Positions 26,434 through 35,742 of a DNA stretch of 64,000 nucleotides are shown one piece after another. Under the pieces are notes generated by a model. It did no database searches, was not told the origin of the DNA, and worked only from the letters and a program-made list of their open reading frames with translations. The stretch comes from Thermomicrobiales bacterium (GTDB lineage: Bacteria > Chloroflexota > Chloroflexia > Thermomicrobiales > UBA6265). Both the position numbers and the translations under genes were made by a program. The stretch covers positions 156,708 to 220,707 of the forward strand of contig JAMLHN010000001.1 of the NCBI GenBank assembly GCA_023957115.1. Reading direction: 5' to 3'. Positions within the stretch are counted from its first letter, which is position 1, and the number at the start of each line of letters is the position of its first letter.

Positions 26434-27360
26434 TTATGAGACGCCCGCGGCGCTCAGCTCCAGTAGGGAATGGGCAAGCGCAGCGAGCTCCTCACGGTAC
26501 TGAACCTGCTGACGCCATCGATCGGGTATGGCGTCGATCCCGTAGCGCGCACCGCCAAGCGATCCGGCGACCGCGCCGGTGGTGTCGGTGTCGCCCCCAA
26601 GGCCGACGGCCATGACGACGGCTTCTTCGAACGAGTCGGTATGACGCAGTGCCCAGAAGGCCGCGGTGAGCGTGTCGAGAACGAAGCCGTTCGAGCTGAT
26701 GTCGTCGCGTACGCCAATGGACGCCAGGGTGATGGCCTCCCGAACATCGTCATTGGCGATGCCGGTCGATGCAAGCTCGAGGGCGGCGGGGATCGATTCA
26801 CCGTGGAGAAGGGCCGCGATTGCTTGATCGACAGCCACGCTGGCCCAGGTGCAGAGCGGATTGGCATGGGTGATGCGTGCGACATCGATCGAGACGTCGC
26901 GCAATCGGCACGGATCGTTTCGAAACCGCAGGGCCACCGGCGCGCACCGCATGATGGCTCCGTTCCCGGCGGAATCGACCGGACCGCGGGATTCCACCGT
27001 TTGGGCGCCCGCGTCCTGCCAGGAAACGCCACCGGCAAGCCGGTCGAGTGCGTCGCGGGTCGTATTCCCGATATCTTTGGGGTCGGAGTTGCGCCAGGCC
27101 AGAAAGCGCGCTGCCAGGTCATCCATATCCCCGTCCGGAAGCGCCACCAGCGACCGTGCGACATCGAGCGTCATTTGGGTGTCGTCGGTGATCTCTCCCG
27201 GTTCGAGATCCAACCAGCCTCCGCCGATGAACGCGCGTAGTCCATCGGGAAAACGCTCATCGAGTGCGGAGCGAGATTCGAACTCGACCGGGGCGCCAAG
27301 CGCGTCTCCGCAGGCGAGACCGATCAGACAGCCGAGATAGCGATCCTGTAATGCAATCAC
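26434..27360 (-). CDS. ADP-ribosylglycohydrolase family protein
   Basis: A 308-residue all-helical DraG/ARH-type protein. The metal ligands of the binuclear Mg/Mn site are visible: GDALGAPVEF near the start, ITDDTQMT (about residues 57-64), and G-G-D-T-D-T-T-G-A-V-A-G near the end. It would remove ADP-ribose from proteins, nucleic acids or small conjugates. The start overlaps the GH4 stop by four bases, and it is the last gene of the minus-strand glycosidase operon, which suggests that its substrate may be a glycoside-like or nucleoside conjugate. Confidence 0.9.
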   Translation of the reverse strand: MIALQDRYLGCLIGLACGDALGAPVEFESRSALDERFPDGLRAFIGGGWLDLEPGEITDDTQMTLDVARSLVALPDGDMDDLAARFLAWRNSDPKDIGNTTRDALDRLAGGVSWQDAGAQTVESRGPVDSAGNGAIMRCAPVALRFRNDPCRLRDVSIDVARITHANPLCTWASVAVDQAIAALLHGESIPAALELASTGIANDDVREAITLASIGVRDDISSNGFVLDTLTAAFWALRHTDSFEEAVVMAVGLGGDTDTTGAVAGSLGGARYGIDAIPDRWRQQVQYREELAALAHSLLELSAAGVS

Positions 27361-28796
27361 GCGAGCTCCGGAATGAGATTGCCGTGCGCCGAGATCAGCT
27401 CGTCGACCATGGCGTGGATCTGCTCTGGATCGAGCTCGGCGGCGGTATGCGGATCGAGCAAGGCGGCCTGGTAGACCGATTGACGACAGTGATGCAGCGC
27501 GGCATGGACCATCATCCGCTGCGGGTTGATATTGGTGGTTATCAGGGAAGCAAGCTGCGGTGGTAGCGCGCCATACGGTTGCGGTTGGAATCCGCTGGCA
27601 TCAACGGTGCAGGCGACCTCGACCACGCAATCCGAGGGGAGATTGTCGATGAGTCCAGCGTTCGGGACATTGCCCCAAATCACCGATGGCTCGCCGGTCG
27701 TCAGTGAATGAATGATGAGGGTGCCGTACTCGCCGGAGTGACCGGTCTGATGGGCATACCGTTCCTCCAGGAGCCGGGTTCGGAGCCGGTGCTCACTTGC
27801 CGAATCGCGGAGGCGTTCGCGGGCGAGCTTGCGTTCCCAGTTGCCGCTCAGCGTTTCGCCGTTCGCTTGTTGGTAGGCGCTGAGAGCCTCCGGGTCATCC
27901 GACAGCAGGGCGGAGCGCATGGAGCTCCAGTCGGCAATCTGATCGACACAGCGGGCCGGATACTCGTCCAGGGGAATGTTATATCGATCGATGAGATCGG
28001 GCCGACCGTCCTTGATCAACCAGGGAACATATTCACTCAGATGCTCGCTCGATTCGGTAACGAAGTAGCCGAAGTCGCGCATCAGGGTGAAACGGGGAGC
28101 TTCCCAGGCGGGATAGGTTTTCGACGCTTCCAGTTCCCGCAATGCGGGGTAAAGGTCGGTGCCGTTGCGTTCGAACCGGGTATAGAACGCCATGTGGTTG
28201 ATCCCGGCGCAGTCGTAGCCGATCTCTTCAGCCGGAACATCGAGAAATGACGCCAGCTCGGCGGCGGTTCCCTGAACGCTATGGCAAAGCCCGACCGTAC
28301 GTATCGAGGTTGCGGCCGATGCCGCCCAGACGAGCGGAGCCATTGGGTTGACATAGTTGAGCAGGAGGGCGTCCGGACAGCTCTGCTCCATTTGAGCGGC
28401 GATGTCGTTCAAGACGGGAATCGAGCGGAGCGCCCGCATGATGCCACCGATACCGAGTGTGTCCCCGATGGTTTGACGGAGCCCGTACGTCCTGGGGATC
28501 TCGAAGTCGGTGACCGTGGCTGGTTCGTATCCACCGACCTGGAACATCGTGATGACAAAATCGGCTTGGTCGATGGCCGGGCCAAGCTCCCGGTGCGCGG
28601 TGATCGCGCCGGTACCGTCATATTCGGCCCGTAGTCGATTGGCAATCGCCGCGGTATCCGCCAGACGTGCAGGATCCGGGTCCATGAGACGCAGATCGGC
28701 GTCTCGCAGGGCGGGGAAGGTATACGTGTCGCGGATCAATGCCCGCGCGAAGACCGAGCTGCCGGCGCCAACGAGCGCAATACGAGGCGAACCCAT
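27357..28796 (-). CDS. GH4-family alpha-glycosidase (alpha-galactosidase/alpha-glucosidase, MelA-like)
   Basis: A 479-residue NAD- and Mn-dependent glycosidase. The Rossmann start is RIALVGAGSSVFARALIRD. The metal-ligand motifs are N-Y-V-N-P-M, G-L-C-H-S-V-Q-G-T (Cys ligand) and C-A-G-I-N-H-M-A-F-Y (His ligand). The wording G-L-C-H-S-V-Q-G-T is typical of the MelA/alpha-galactosidase branch rather than of phospho-glucosidases. The enzyme works by redox at C3 with transient elimination. The gap to the upstream GH42 gene is 4 bases. A sugar transporter is not encoded nearby. Confidence 0.93.
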   Translation of the reverse strand: MGSPRIALVGAGSSVFARALIRDTYTFPALRDADLRLMDPDPARLADTAAIANRLRAEYDGTGAITAHRELGPAIDQADFVITMFQVGGYEPATVTDFEIPRTYGLRQTIGDTLGIGGIMRALRSIPVLNDIAAQMEQSCPDALLLNYVNPMAPLVWAASAATSIRTVGLCHSVQGTAAELASFLDVPAEEIGYDCAGINHMAFYTRFERNGTDLYPALRELEASKTYPAWEAPRFTLMRDFGYFVTESSEHLSEYVPWLIKDGRPDLIDRYNIPLDEYPARCVDQIADWSSMRSALLSDDPEALSAYQQANGETLSGNWERKLARERLRDSASEHRLRTRLLEERYAHQTGHSGEYGTLIIHSLTTGEPSVIWGNVPNAGLIDNLPSDCVVEVACTVDASGFQPQPYGALPPQLASLITTNINPQRMMVHAALHHCRQSVYQAALLDPHTAAELDPEQIHAMVDELISAHGNLIPELA

Positions 28797-28800
28797 CCGG

Positions 28801-30756
28801 CTAGTCCTTTCGTTTCCGTTCGATACACCAGGACACAGGATCCACTATCAGACCGCCTGGCGTTCGGGTGGGCGTGTCGTTGAAATTCAGCCAGATCTCA
28901 CGCGTTCGAGTCGAAACCCTGCGCACCCCCTTGGGCAAATCGACGGTTGGAATGCCGAGCGCAGCGAGCTCCGTGGCCAGGAGATCGCGAACCAATGTTG
29001 TACTCCACGCGCCGATGGTAAGACATGACCCAGAGCGGATAACGGCGGCCGTTCCTCGAAATGGACCGTCGTCGTATGCGACAACGACATCTCCGCGCGT
29101 TACTCGGTAGCTCTCGGCCCAGATCTGAACCTCGTGACCTGCCGCCAGGGTCGTTACCTGAGGAGGCATCGCGTCTGTGTTGCGCAGCCGGCAGCCGAGC
29201 AACGGCTCCAGCGGGCCGGGTTGACCGGTGCTGTGAACGTTGCCCGATCGATCGCGAAATCCGGTGCGCGGTCCAAACACCATGCGGGCTTTCTTGCTCC
29301 AGCGGGTAAGGCGCCGGGCACGATCTGCATCGATCAGTTGCAGGGCGGGCGCCACGATGAGACGATAGCCGGCCAGGTCGTCGTCCGGATGCCGGATATC
29401 GACATCGATCCCCAGACCGCGGAGTGCGGAATAGAAGAGCATGAATTGCGACCAGTAGCTTGCGCCGGCGCTTTGGGGTTGCTCGTCATAGACCCAGAGA
29501 GACTCATAGTCATGCAGCAGAACGACGTGTCTCCGCTCGTCGACCATCGATTCGCGATCGAGTGCTGAGGTGGCGATCTCGATGGCTCCGCGATCGAGCG
29601 TTTCGTCATGGCGCAGGAGTCCGGAATGCGTGAGCTCTTGCCCGATGGTGGATGCCCGCCACCGGAAATAGCTGGTACAGGCGCCCCCATGGGCCCAGGT
29701 TTGCGCGGTCCAGAGGTCGACGGCGCCGTTGGCTGGAGCGGGGTTCGAGGGCGCCCAGTTGATTTGCCCGGCCTGCTGCTCCATGACCCAGTGGCCGCCC
29801 GGTTTCATGCCCCGGTAGAGATCGTGGTTGACCGAAACGAGATCCGGTTCGCCGGTGCGCGCCCAACGGGCTTTTTCCTCGGGCGGCAACGGTGAGTACT
29901 CGACTCCACCGGTTGGATAGGAGTCCCACGTCACAACATCGAGGGGGGCAGACGCGGGATAGTGGTCGAATTGATCGCAGAGACGCATGAAGTTGTGCGT
30001 TACCCAACGACTCGGGGAATGGGCGCGGATGATCGTGGCATGCTCGGAGAGAAACTCAGCGACGAGATCGCTGCTGTAGCGATAGAAATCGAGCGAATGA
30101 GCGGGGTTGGGGCCCCCTGCCGTCAGATTCGGAAGATCGATTTCGTCCCAATCCGTGTACTGCTGCCCCCAGAACCGGGCGCCCCAAGCTTCGTTCAGAC
30201 GCGCGACTTCCCGATAGCGATGTTCAAGCCAGCCGCGAAATCCCTGCAGCGCGGCCGGACTGTAGCTCCGGCCGGTGCCGTGGTCGCCGAGCTCATTGTC
30301 GATCTGCCAACCGGCAACCGCCGGGTGAATCCCATATCGCCGCGCGAACGCTCCGGCAATGCGGGCCGCTTCCCGGCGATAGTCTGGTGACGCAAGATCG
30401 CAATGTCTCCGGCTGCCACCCCGGAGACGTCGCCCGTGGACATCGACCGGCCGGACTTCTGGATAAGCCTTCGTGAGCCAGGGAGGAGGTGCGGCGGTCG
30501 GGGTTGCAATGACGACCTGAAGCGACTCGGATGCCAGGACGTCGATTGCCTCGTCGAGCCAGGCCCAGGTAAAGACGCCGGGTCTGGGCTCGATATCGCT
30601 CCAGGAGAAATCGCCAACGCGAACATAGGTGAGCCCGAGGGCGCGCATCTGCCGGGCATACGACTCCCACCGGTCACGCGGCCATTGTTCGGGATAGAAA
30701 CAGACTCCGAGTCGATAGCCATGGGGCTGCTCATGCTGATTGCGAGCGCGCGACAC
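28801..30756 (-). CDS. GH42-family beta-galactosidase
   Basis: A 651-residue GH42 enzyme. The opening strand reads LGVCFYPEQWPRDRW, followed by M-R-A-L-G-L-T-Y-V-R-V-G-D-F-S-W and A-W-L-D. The acid/base Glu lies in WQIDNELG (about residue 154) and the nucleophile Glu in WVMEQQAGQINWAP (about 323). The trimerisation and C-terminal domains are present. The GTG at 30756 has AAGGGGAGG just upstream, which is better than the ATG seven codons earlier. The frame runs open far upstream antisense to alaS, but that extension has no family match. It is the first gene of the GH42-GH4-ARH operon. Confidence 0.93.
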   Translation of the reverse strand: MSRARNQHEQPHGYRLGVCFYPEQWPRDRWESYARQMRALGLTYVRVGDFSWSDIEPRPGVFTWAWLDEAIDVLASESLQVVIATPTAAPPPWLTKAYPEVRPVDVHGRRLRGGSRRHCDLASPDYRREAARIAGAFARRYGIHPAVAGWQIDNELGDHGTGRSYSPAALQGFRGWLEHRYREVARLNEAWGARFWGQQYTDWDEIDLPNLTAGGPNPAHSLDFYRYSSDLVAEFLSEHATIIRAHSPSRWVTHNFMRLCDQFDHYPASAPLDVVTWDSYPTGGVEYSPLPPEEKARWARTGEPDLVSVNHDLYRGMKPGGHWVMEQQAGQINWAPSNPAPANGAVDLWTAQTWAHGGACTSYFRWRASTIGQELTHSGLLRHDETLDRGAIEIATSALDRESMVDERRHVVLLHDYESLWVYDEQPQSAGASYWSQFMLFYSALRGLGIDVDIRHPDDDLAGYRLIVAPALQLIDADRARRLTRWSKKARMVFGPRTGFRDRSGNVHSTGQPGPLEPLLGCRLRNTDAMPPQVTTLAAGHEVQIWAESYRVTRGDVVVAYDDGPFRGTAAVIRSGSCLTIGAWSTTLVRDLLATELAALGIPTVDLPKGVRRVSTRTREIWLNFNDTPTRTPGGLIVDPVSWCIERKRKD

Positions 30757-30838
30757 CGTTTTCCTCCCCTTCGACATGCCGGGCAGAGGGTAACAAACCG
30801 CAAAAATTTGCGATACCGGTGCGCGGTTTGGCAGAATC

Positions 30839-30883
30839 GCGCTGCGCACGAGCGGGCAGCGCCCGGTCCGCGCTGCCTTTTTC
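30839..30883 (+). promoter_or_regulatory. Terminator/antiterminator leader in front of alaS
   Basis: GGCAGCGC (30855-30862), loop CCGGTCC, GCGCTGCC (30870-30877) and five T form an intrinsic terminator 30 bases before the alaS start. The same GCAGCGC can instead pair with an earlier GCGCTGC (30839-30845), a 7-bp hairpin that would destroy the terminator. Two mutually exclusive hairpins before a gene are the layout of transcription attenuation. No T-box specifier region is visible in the 135-base gap, so the signal it reads is unknown. Confidence 0.6.
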
Positions 30884-30912
30884 TGTAATCGACCCGAAGG
30901 AAACTGAACATC

Positions 30913-33606
30913 ATGCAAGATGCGACCGAACAGCGGAGCCATGGTCACCGGTGGATGAGCGGTTCCGAGGTCCGGCGCGCTTTCGTCCATTTCTTCGAAG
31001 AGCGCGGCCATGTCGAGACGCCGAGCTCGTCCCTGGTTCCCCATAACGATCCCACCGTTCTGTTGACGACCGCCGGGATGCAGCAGATGACCCCTTACTT
31101 CCTGGGACTGGAGACGCCACCGGCCGTGCGGCTCTGCTCGGTGCAGAAGTGTTTCCGCACGGTCGATATCGACGAGGTGGGGGACGAGAGTCACTGTACG
31201 TTCTTCTTCATGCTCGGCAACTTCTCGGTCGGCGATTACTTCAAAAGCGACTCGTTGCGCTGGTCGTGGGAATTCCTGACCGAGGTCATGGGACTGCCGG
31301 CCGATCGACTCTATCCGACGGTTCATCCGACGGACGAGGACGCGTATCGAATCTGGAAAGACGAGATTGGCGTTCCCGAGGAACGAATCGGCAAGCTCTC
31401 GGACAATTGGTGGGGACCGGTTGGGCCGACCGGGCCGAACGGTCCCGACTCCGAAATCTACTTCGATCTCGGACCCGAGGCAGGTGAGATCGGCGACGGA
31501 CCAGGGGAAAGCTCGCGCTTTCTCGAAATCTGGAACAACGTCTTCATGGAGTTCTTCCAGGCGCCAGACGGTTCGCGGACTCCGTTGCCGAAGCAGAATG
31601 TCGATACCGGAATGGGATTGGAGCGTTTGACCGCCCTCATGCAGGGGGTCAGCTCGATCTACGATACCGACCTCTACCAGACCATCATCACCCGGGCCGG
31701 GGAGCTGGCCGGTGTGACCTATGGCGCCGACCCGGATTCCGATGTCGCGCTGCGGGTGATCGCCGATCACGCGCGCGGCGCTACGTTCCTCATCTCGGAC
31801 GGTGTCTTGCCGGGAAACGAAGGACGCTCCTACGTCCTCAGACGCATTCTGCGGCGTGCGATCCGGTACGGACGACGCCTGGGGCTCACACAACCCTTCA
31901 TGGCCGAGATGGCGCGTGTCGTCATTGGGCAGTTCGGCGCCGACTATCCGGCGTTGACCGAGCGCCAGCGCCAGATCGAGAAGGTGCTGACGCACGAAGA
32001 GGAGACTTTCGGCCGGACATTGAGCAATGGTCTCCATCGTTTCCAGGATGAGGTTGCGAAGCTGCGCGCATCGGCGCCGCAGGGCGAAGAGGTCATGCAG
32101 CTGACGGTGCCCGGGGCGGTCGCGTTCCGGCTCTATGACACGTTTGGGTTTCCGCTCGATCTGACAGTCGATCTCGCCCGCGAGCAGGGAATGGCGGTCG
32201 ATATCGAAGGGTTCGACGCGGCCATGGCCGAGCAACGGGTGATCAGCCGGGGCGGGGTAGCGTTCAAGGACGCCGGCCGGGAGCGCAATGCGCTCTATGT
32301 CGAACGGGGCGTCACCTCGACCGAGTTCCTTGGGTATACGGAAACCGGCGCCGGCGCGACCATTCTGGCGATCCTCGATCCGGAGGGATTCGTCGAGACC
32401 GCCGAGGCGGGCGACGAGGTCGAGATCATCCTGGATCGCACCCCCTTCTACGGTGAGTCCGGTGGCCAGATCGGCGACAAGGGCGAGATCCGCACCGAAA
32501 CGGGTCTGGTCAGCATCGACGACACATTCAAGCCGGCGCCGGCGCTCTTCGTGCATCGAGGGATCGTTGCGGAAGGGTTCATCAGGACCGGCGAAGAGGC
32601 GCAGGCTTCGATCGACGCCGAGCGCCGGCAGGCGATTCGCCGTAATCACACGGCCACGCATCTGCTGCACAAGGCGCTCCGTGAGGTACTGGGAACGGAT
32701 ACGCATCAGGCGGGATCGCTGGTCGCGCCGGACCGGCTGCGGTTCGATTTCACCAGTCTGGACGCGATGACCCCCGAGCAGGTGGGACGGGTCGGCGAGA
32801 TCGTCAGCGAGCAGGTGCTTGCATCGACGCCGGTCGAAACGCAGGTGCTTCCGTATGCCGAAGCGGTCGAAGACGGCGCCATGGCGCTCTTCGGCGAGAA
32901 GTATGGGGACACCGTGCGGGTGGTAACGATCGGCGAATTCTCCAAGGAGCTGTGTGGCGGAACCCATCTCGACCATACCGGGCAGGTGGGTCCGTTCGTC
33001 ATCGTTTCGGAGGGGAGTGTGGCCGCCGGGGTGCGCCGTATCGAGGCGGTTACCGGAACGGCGGCAATCGAGCGGGGCATGCGGCAGCAGGCGGTGCTCG
33101 ATACGCTCGCACGCGATTTCCGCTCCCCCTGGACCGAACTGCCCGATCAGGTCGCCGCCTTGCGTGAGAAGCTGCGGGCCACCGAACGTGAAGTCGGCCA
33201 GCTTCGTGCGGAGCTGGCGAGCTCGTCGGCGGGCGATCTCATCGATTCCAGGGTCGACGTCAGTGGCATCTCAGTTGTTGCCGGGAAGCTGCCGGTCAAG
33301 GACAAAGGCGATCTGCGGACCGCCGGCGACCGGCTGCGCGACAAGCTTGGCTCGGGCGTGGTCGCCCTCGGAGCGGAGATCGACGGCAAGCCGAGTCTGC
33401 TGGCGCTGGTCACTCCCGATGTTATCCAAAAGGGGATCAAGGCTGGAGATCTCGTGCGCGCCTCTGCAACGCATATCGATGGACGTGGCGGTGGTCGTCC
33501 CGATCTGGCGGAAGCCGGCGGGAAGGACGCGAGCGGACTCGACGCGGCGCTGGCCGGCGTGCCGGCGTTGGTGCAGTCGCTGCTGAACGCCAACGAGACG
33601 CGATGA
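30913..33606 (+). CDS. alaS: Alanyl-tRNA synthetase
   Basis: An 897-residue class II synthetase. The opening R-x-x-F-V-H-F-F-E-E-R-G-H is the family start. The catalytic core includes DPTVLLTTAGMQQMTPYFLG, the motif 2 region KCFRTVDIDEVGDESHCTFF, and a later DTGMGLERL. The editing domain carries the zinc set H-T-A-T-H-L-L-H and C-G-G-T-H. The DHHA1/oligomerisation domain ends with GRGGGRPDLAEAGG. GAAGGA precedes the ATG. The next genes (baseplate-J-like, ruvX) follow closely; the alaS-ruvX linkage is common. Confidence 0.97.
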   Translation: MQDATEQRSHGHRWMSGSEVRRAFVHFFEERGHVETPSSSLVPHNDPTVLLTTAGMQQMTPYFLGLETPPAVRLCSVQKCFRTVDIDEVGDESHCTFFFMLGNFSVGDYFKSDSLRWSWEFLTEVMGLPADRLYPTVHPTDEDAYRIWKDEIGVPEERIGKLSDNWWGPVGPTGPNGPDSEIYFDLGPEAGEIGDGPGESSRFLEIWNNVFMEFFQAPDGSRTPLPKQNVDTGMGLERLTALMQGVSSIYDTDLYQTIITRAGELAGVTYGADPDSDVALRVIADHARGATFLISDGVLPGNEGRSYVLRRILRRAIRYGRRLGLTQPFMAEMARVVIGQFGADYPALTERQRQIEKVLTHEEETFGRTLSNGLHRFQDEVAKLRASAPQGEEVMQLTVPGAVAFRLYDTFGFPLDLTVDLAREQGMAVDIEGFDAAMAEQRVISRGGVAFKDAGRERNALYVERGVTSTEFLGYTETGAGATILAILDPEGFVETAEAGDEVEIILDRTPFYGESGGQIGDKGEIRTETGLVSIDDTFKPAPALFVHRGIVAEGFIRTGEEAQASIDAERRQAIRRNHTATHLLHKALREVLGTDTHQAGSLVAPDRLRFDFTSLDAMTPEQVGRVGEIVSEQVLASTPVETQVLPYAEAVEDGAMALFGEKYGDTVRVVTIGEFSKELCGGTHLDHTGQVGPFVIVSEGSVAAGVRRIEAVTGTAAIERGMRQQAVLDTLARDFRSPWTELPDQVAALREKLRATEREVGQLRAELASSSAGDLIDSRVDVSGISVVAGKLPVKDKGDLRTAGDRLRDKLGSGVVALGAEIDGKPSLLALVTPDVIQKGIKAGDLVRASATHIDGRGGGRPDLAEAGGKDASGLDAALAGVPALVQSLLNANETR

Positions 33607-33658
33607 CACCGGCGTCGGGGACCCAGACTGGCGAAATCGCCGGATCGAGAGCGCGCGC

Positions 33659-35200
33659 ATGACTCGTACGATCACCGTTGCCCCCGGGCAATCGATGAGC
33701 GATGTGCTCGCGGCGCTCAAGATTGCCGCGGGCGATGAGCTCGTCATCGACATCCCGGCCGATGCGGCGGTGCTGTTGACTGCCAATGAGTTTCGCGCGC
33801 TTTCGATTGCCGCCGAGCGGGACGACATCGAGGTCGCGATCTTCACCGACGATCCGCTCCGGCGTCAGCTCGCGACCCTGTTCGGGGTGCCACTGGTCAA
33901 CGAGATCCCGGAGCCGTTGCCGTATGTCGCGCCGGAGCTCGAACCACTGGCGGAAACGGAGCCGTATGCTCCGCTGACAGACGACGACGAAGACGGGGAA
34001 TCGCCGTCCCTGGCGCCGGAACCCAGACAGCGTACGGGCGGTGGTTCCGCGTTGCGTTGGCTGGGAGGGTTGGTTGGGCTCGCGGCAATCGTTGCGGTTG
34101 GCGTGGGGTTGTATTGGTACTTCTTCTCTTCGATGACCGTAGACCTGACGCTGAAACGCCAAAACGTTGCCTCGACGCTGGCCTATCAGGTTACGCAACC
34201 CGGCGTCGATCCGGCGGCCGCTGGAGATTCAGGGATCGTCATTCCGGGGCAGCAGGTCGAGTTCACCCTTTCGCGTACGGTGACCGCCCAGGCAACCGGG
34301 CAAACGATCATTCCCGATCAGGCAGCCACGGGTGAAGTGGTGCTGCGCAATCCGACCGATGCGGCGATCACCATCGAGCAGGGAACCCAATTCGAAGCGT
34401 TCTCCGGGCTGGCGTATGTCTTTCCGGATGAGGTCGAGGTGCCGGCGGCTTCCGACGGGGAGCCGGGCGAGGCCACGGCCAGGGTGCAGGCCGCTGAAGG
34501 TGGCGAAGCCGGCAACGCCGCAATCGGTATGCTGACCGGTCAGTTGCCGAACGGCGTCTACTACAGCAACAGGCTTGCCGATATTGCTGGCGGTACGCAA
34601 AAGACGATTACGACGGTGTCGCAGCAGGATCTCGATCAGCTGCAGGCTGAAATCGACAAAGAGCTGCTGGCGCTGGCAACGACCACCCAGCTCGACCAGG
34701 GGTTGCTCCTGGTGTCCTCGACCCTCCAACCGGTGGATGCAGGCGGCTCGGCAACCCCGGGTCAAGCTCCGTATGCCTTCAGTCATCAGGTGGGAGACGA
34801 GACGGGCGAGATCACCGTGACCGCAAATGTGACGTTCCGCGGCACGGCCTACGACCCGACGGCGTTGACGGAGGCGGCTGTTCCGCAGCTTCAGGCGGAA
34901 GTGCCCCAAGGTAGTGTGTTCGATCCCGCGTCGGTCCGGGTCAGCACACCGGCCGAGACGAGCAATGAAAACGGGGTGATCGCGCTGCTGGCCACTGTGA
35001 CTGGGGAAGCCGTGCCGCCATTGGACGAGACGACCCGAGACGCGCTGGCGGATCAGCTGGCCGGGAAGAACGCATCGGAGATCGACGAGATTCTTGCTCA
35101 GCTCGAGTATGCCGATGGGTTCTCGGTCGACTTCGCGCCGTCCTGGTTGCCCGAGCGCGTTCCATCGTCGGCTGGACGCATCTCGATCGAAAGCAGCTAA
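33659..35200 (+). CDS. Baseplate-J-like single-pass membrane protein
   Basis: A 513-residue protein. The first 110 residues form an alpha/beta unit, starting ITVAPGQSMSDVLAAL and containing VLLTANEFRALSIAAE. A charged linker leads to one membrane helix at about residues 128-152 (WLGGLVGLAAIVAVGVGLYW). The outer part is beta-rich, with repeated Gly/Thr/Val strands and a later ISVEV-like barrel, a pattern I associate with proteins annotated as baseplate J/gp47 in Chloroflexota. No phage genes lie nearby, so it is probably a cell-envelope protein. It ends 2 bases before ruvX. Confidence 0.65.
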   Translation: MTRTITVAPGQSMSDVLAALKIAAGDELVIDIPADAAVLLTANEFRALSIAAERDDIEVAIFTDDPLRRQLATLFGVPLVNEIPEPLPYVAPELEPLAETEPYAPLTDDDEDGESPSLAPEPRQRTGGGSALRWLGGLVGLAAIVAVGVGLYWYFFSSMTVDLTLKRQNVASTLAYQVTQPGVDPAAAGDSGIVIPGQQVEFTLSRTVTAQATGQTIIPDQAATGEVVLRNPTDAAITIEQGTQFEAFSGLAYVFPDEVEVPAASDGEPGEATARVQAAEGGEAGNAAIGMLTGQLPNGVYYSNRLADIAGGTQKTITTVSQQDLDQLQAEIDKELLALATTTQLDQGLLLVSSTLQPVDAGGSATPGQAPYAFSHQVGDETGEITVTANVTFRGTAYDPTALTEAAVPQLQAEVPQGSVFDPASVRVSTPAETSNENGVIALLATVTGEAVPPLDETTRDALADQLAGKNASEIDEILAQLEYADGFSVDFAPSWLPERVPSSAGRISIESS

Positions 35201-35202
35201 CG

Positions 35203-35667
35203 ATGGATCTTCCCACGACTGGACGGCTACTCGGTCTCGATGTCGGCGGCAAACGAATTGGCGTATCGCTCAGTGATGAGGGACAGATTCTCTCGTCGCC
35301 CTGGGGCATGGTCGAGCAGGGGAGCCGCTCGATTGCCGAGCTTGCTCGCATCGCTCGAGAAATCGGCGCTGTTGGCATCGTTGCGGGGCTGCCGACCGGA
35401 TTGTCTGGCAGGGAAGGCGCGCAGGCGGCCGAAACGCGTCGTTTTGCCGATGCCGTGGCGGATGAGCTCGATCTGCCGATTTCGTACTGGGACGAGCGGC
35501 TGAGCTCGAGTCAGGCGGAGCGGATGCTCATCGATGCAGGTCTACGGCGGAAGGAGCGACGCGGGCAGATCGATGCGCTGGCGGCGAGTCTGGTGCTGCA
35601 AAGTTACCTGGACGCCCGCATGCACCGGCGAAACCGAATGGGCCGCTCGTCGAACAACGCTCGCTAA
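35203..35667 (+). CDS. ruvX: Putative Holliday junction resolvase / pre-16S rRNA nuclease RuvX (YqgF)
   Basis: A 154-residue RNase H-fold nuclease: LGLDVGGKRIGVSLSDE (first catalytic Asp), V-A-G-L-P-T-G-L-S-G-R-E-G (binding loop), F-A-D-A-V-A-D-E-L-D-L-P-I-S-Y-W-D-E-R-L-S-S (Glu/Asp set) and Q-I-D-A-L-A-A-S-L-V-L-Q-S-Y-L (last Asp). Length and motifs match YqgF/RuvX. The gene sits between the baseplate-J-like gene and the DarA-type gene, in the alaS region as in many bacteria. Confidence 0.95.
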   Translation: MDLPTTGRLLGLDVGGKRIGVSLSDEGQILSSPWGMVEQGSRSIAELARIAREIGAVGIVAGLPTGLSGREGAQAAETRRFADAVADELDLPISYWDERLSSSQAERMLIDAGLRRKERRGQIDALAASLVLQSYLDARMHRRNRMGRSSNNAR

Positions 35668-35742
35668 GAATCGGTCAGGTATACTCGCGCCCATTGCGGA
35701 TTTCCGAGCTATCGGGCTTGCGAACCGGAAAGGATGAAACCG

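Noticed and set aside
30757..32976. Upstream extension of the GH42 frame to 1391 residues
   Set aside because: It runs antisense through alaS, has no family match, and a good ribosome site supports the start at 30756.
33659..35200. Phage or contractile-tail island
   Set aside because: Only the baseplate-J-like fold hints at it; neighbours are housekeeping genes and the protein is a single-pass membrane protein.
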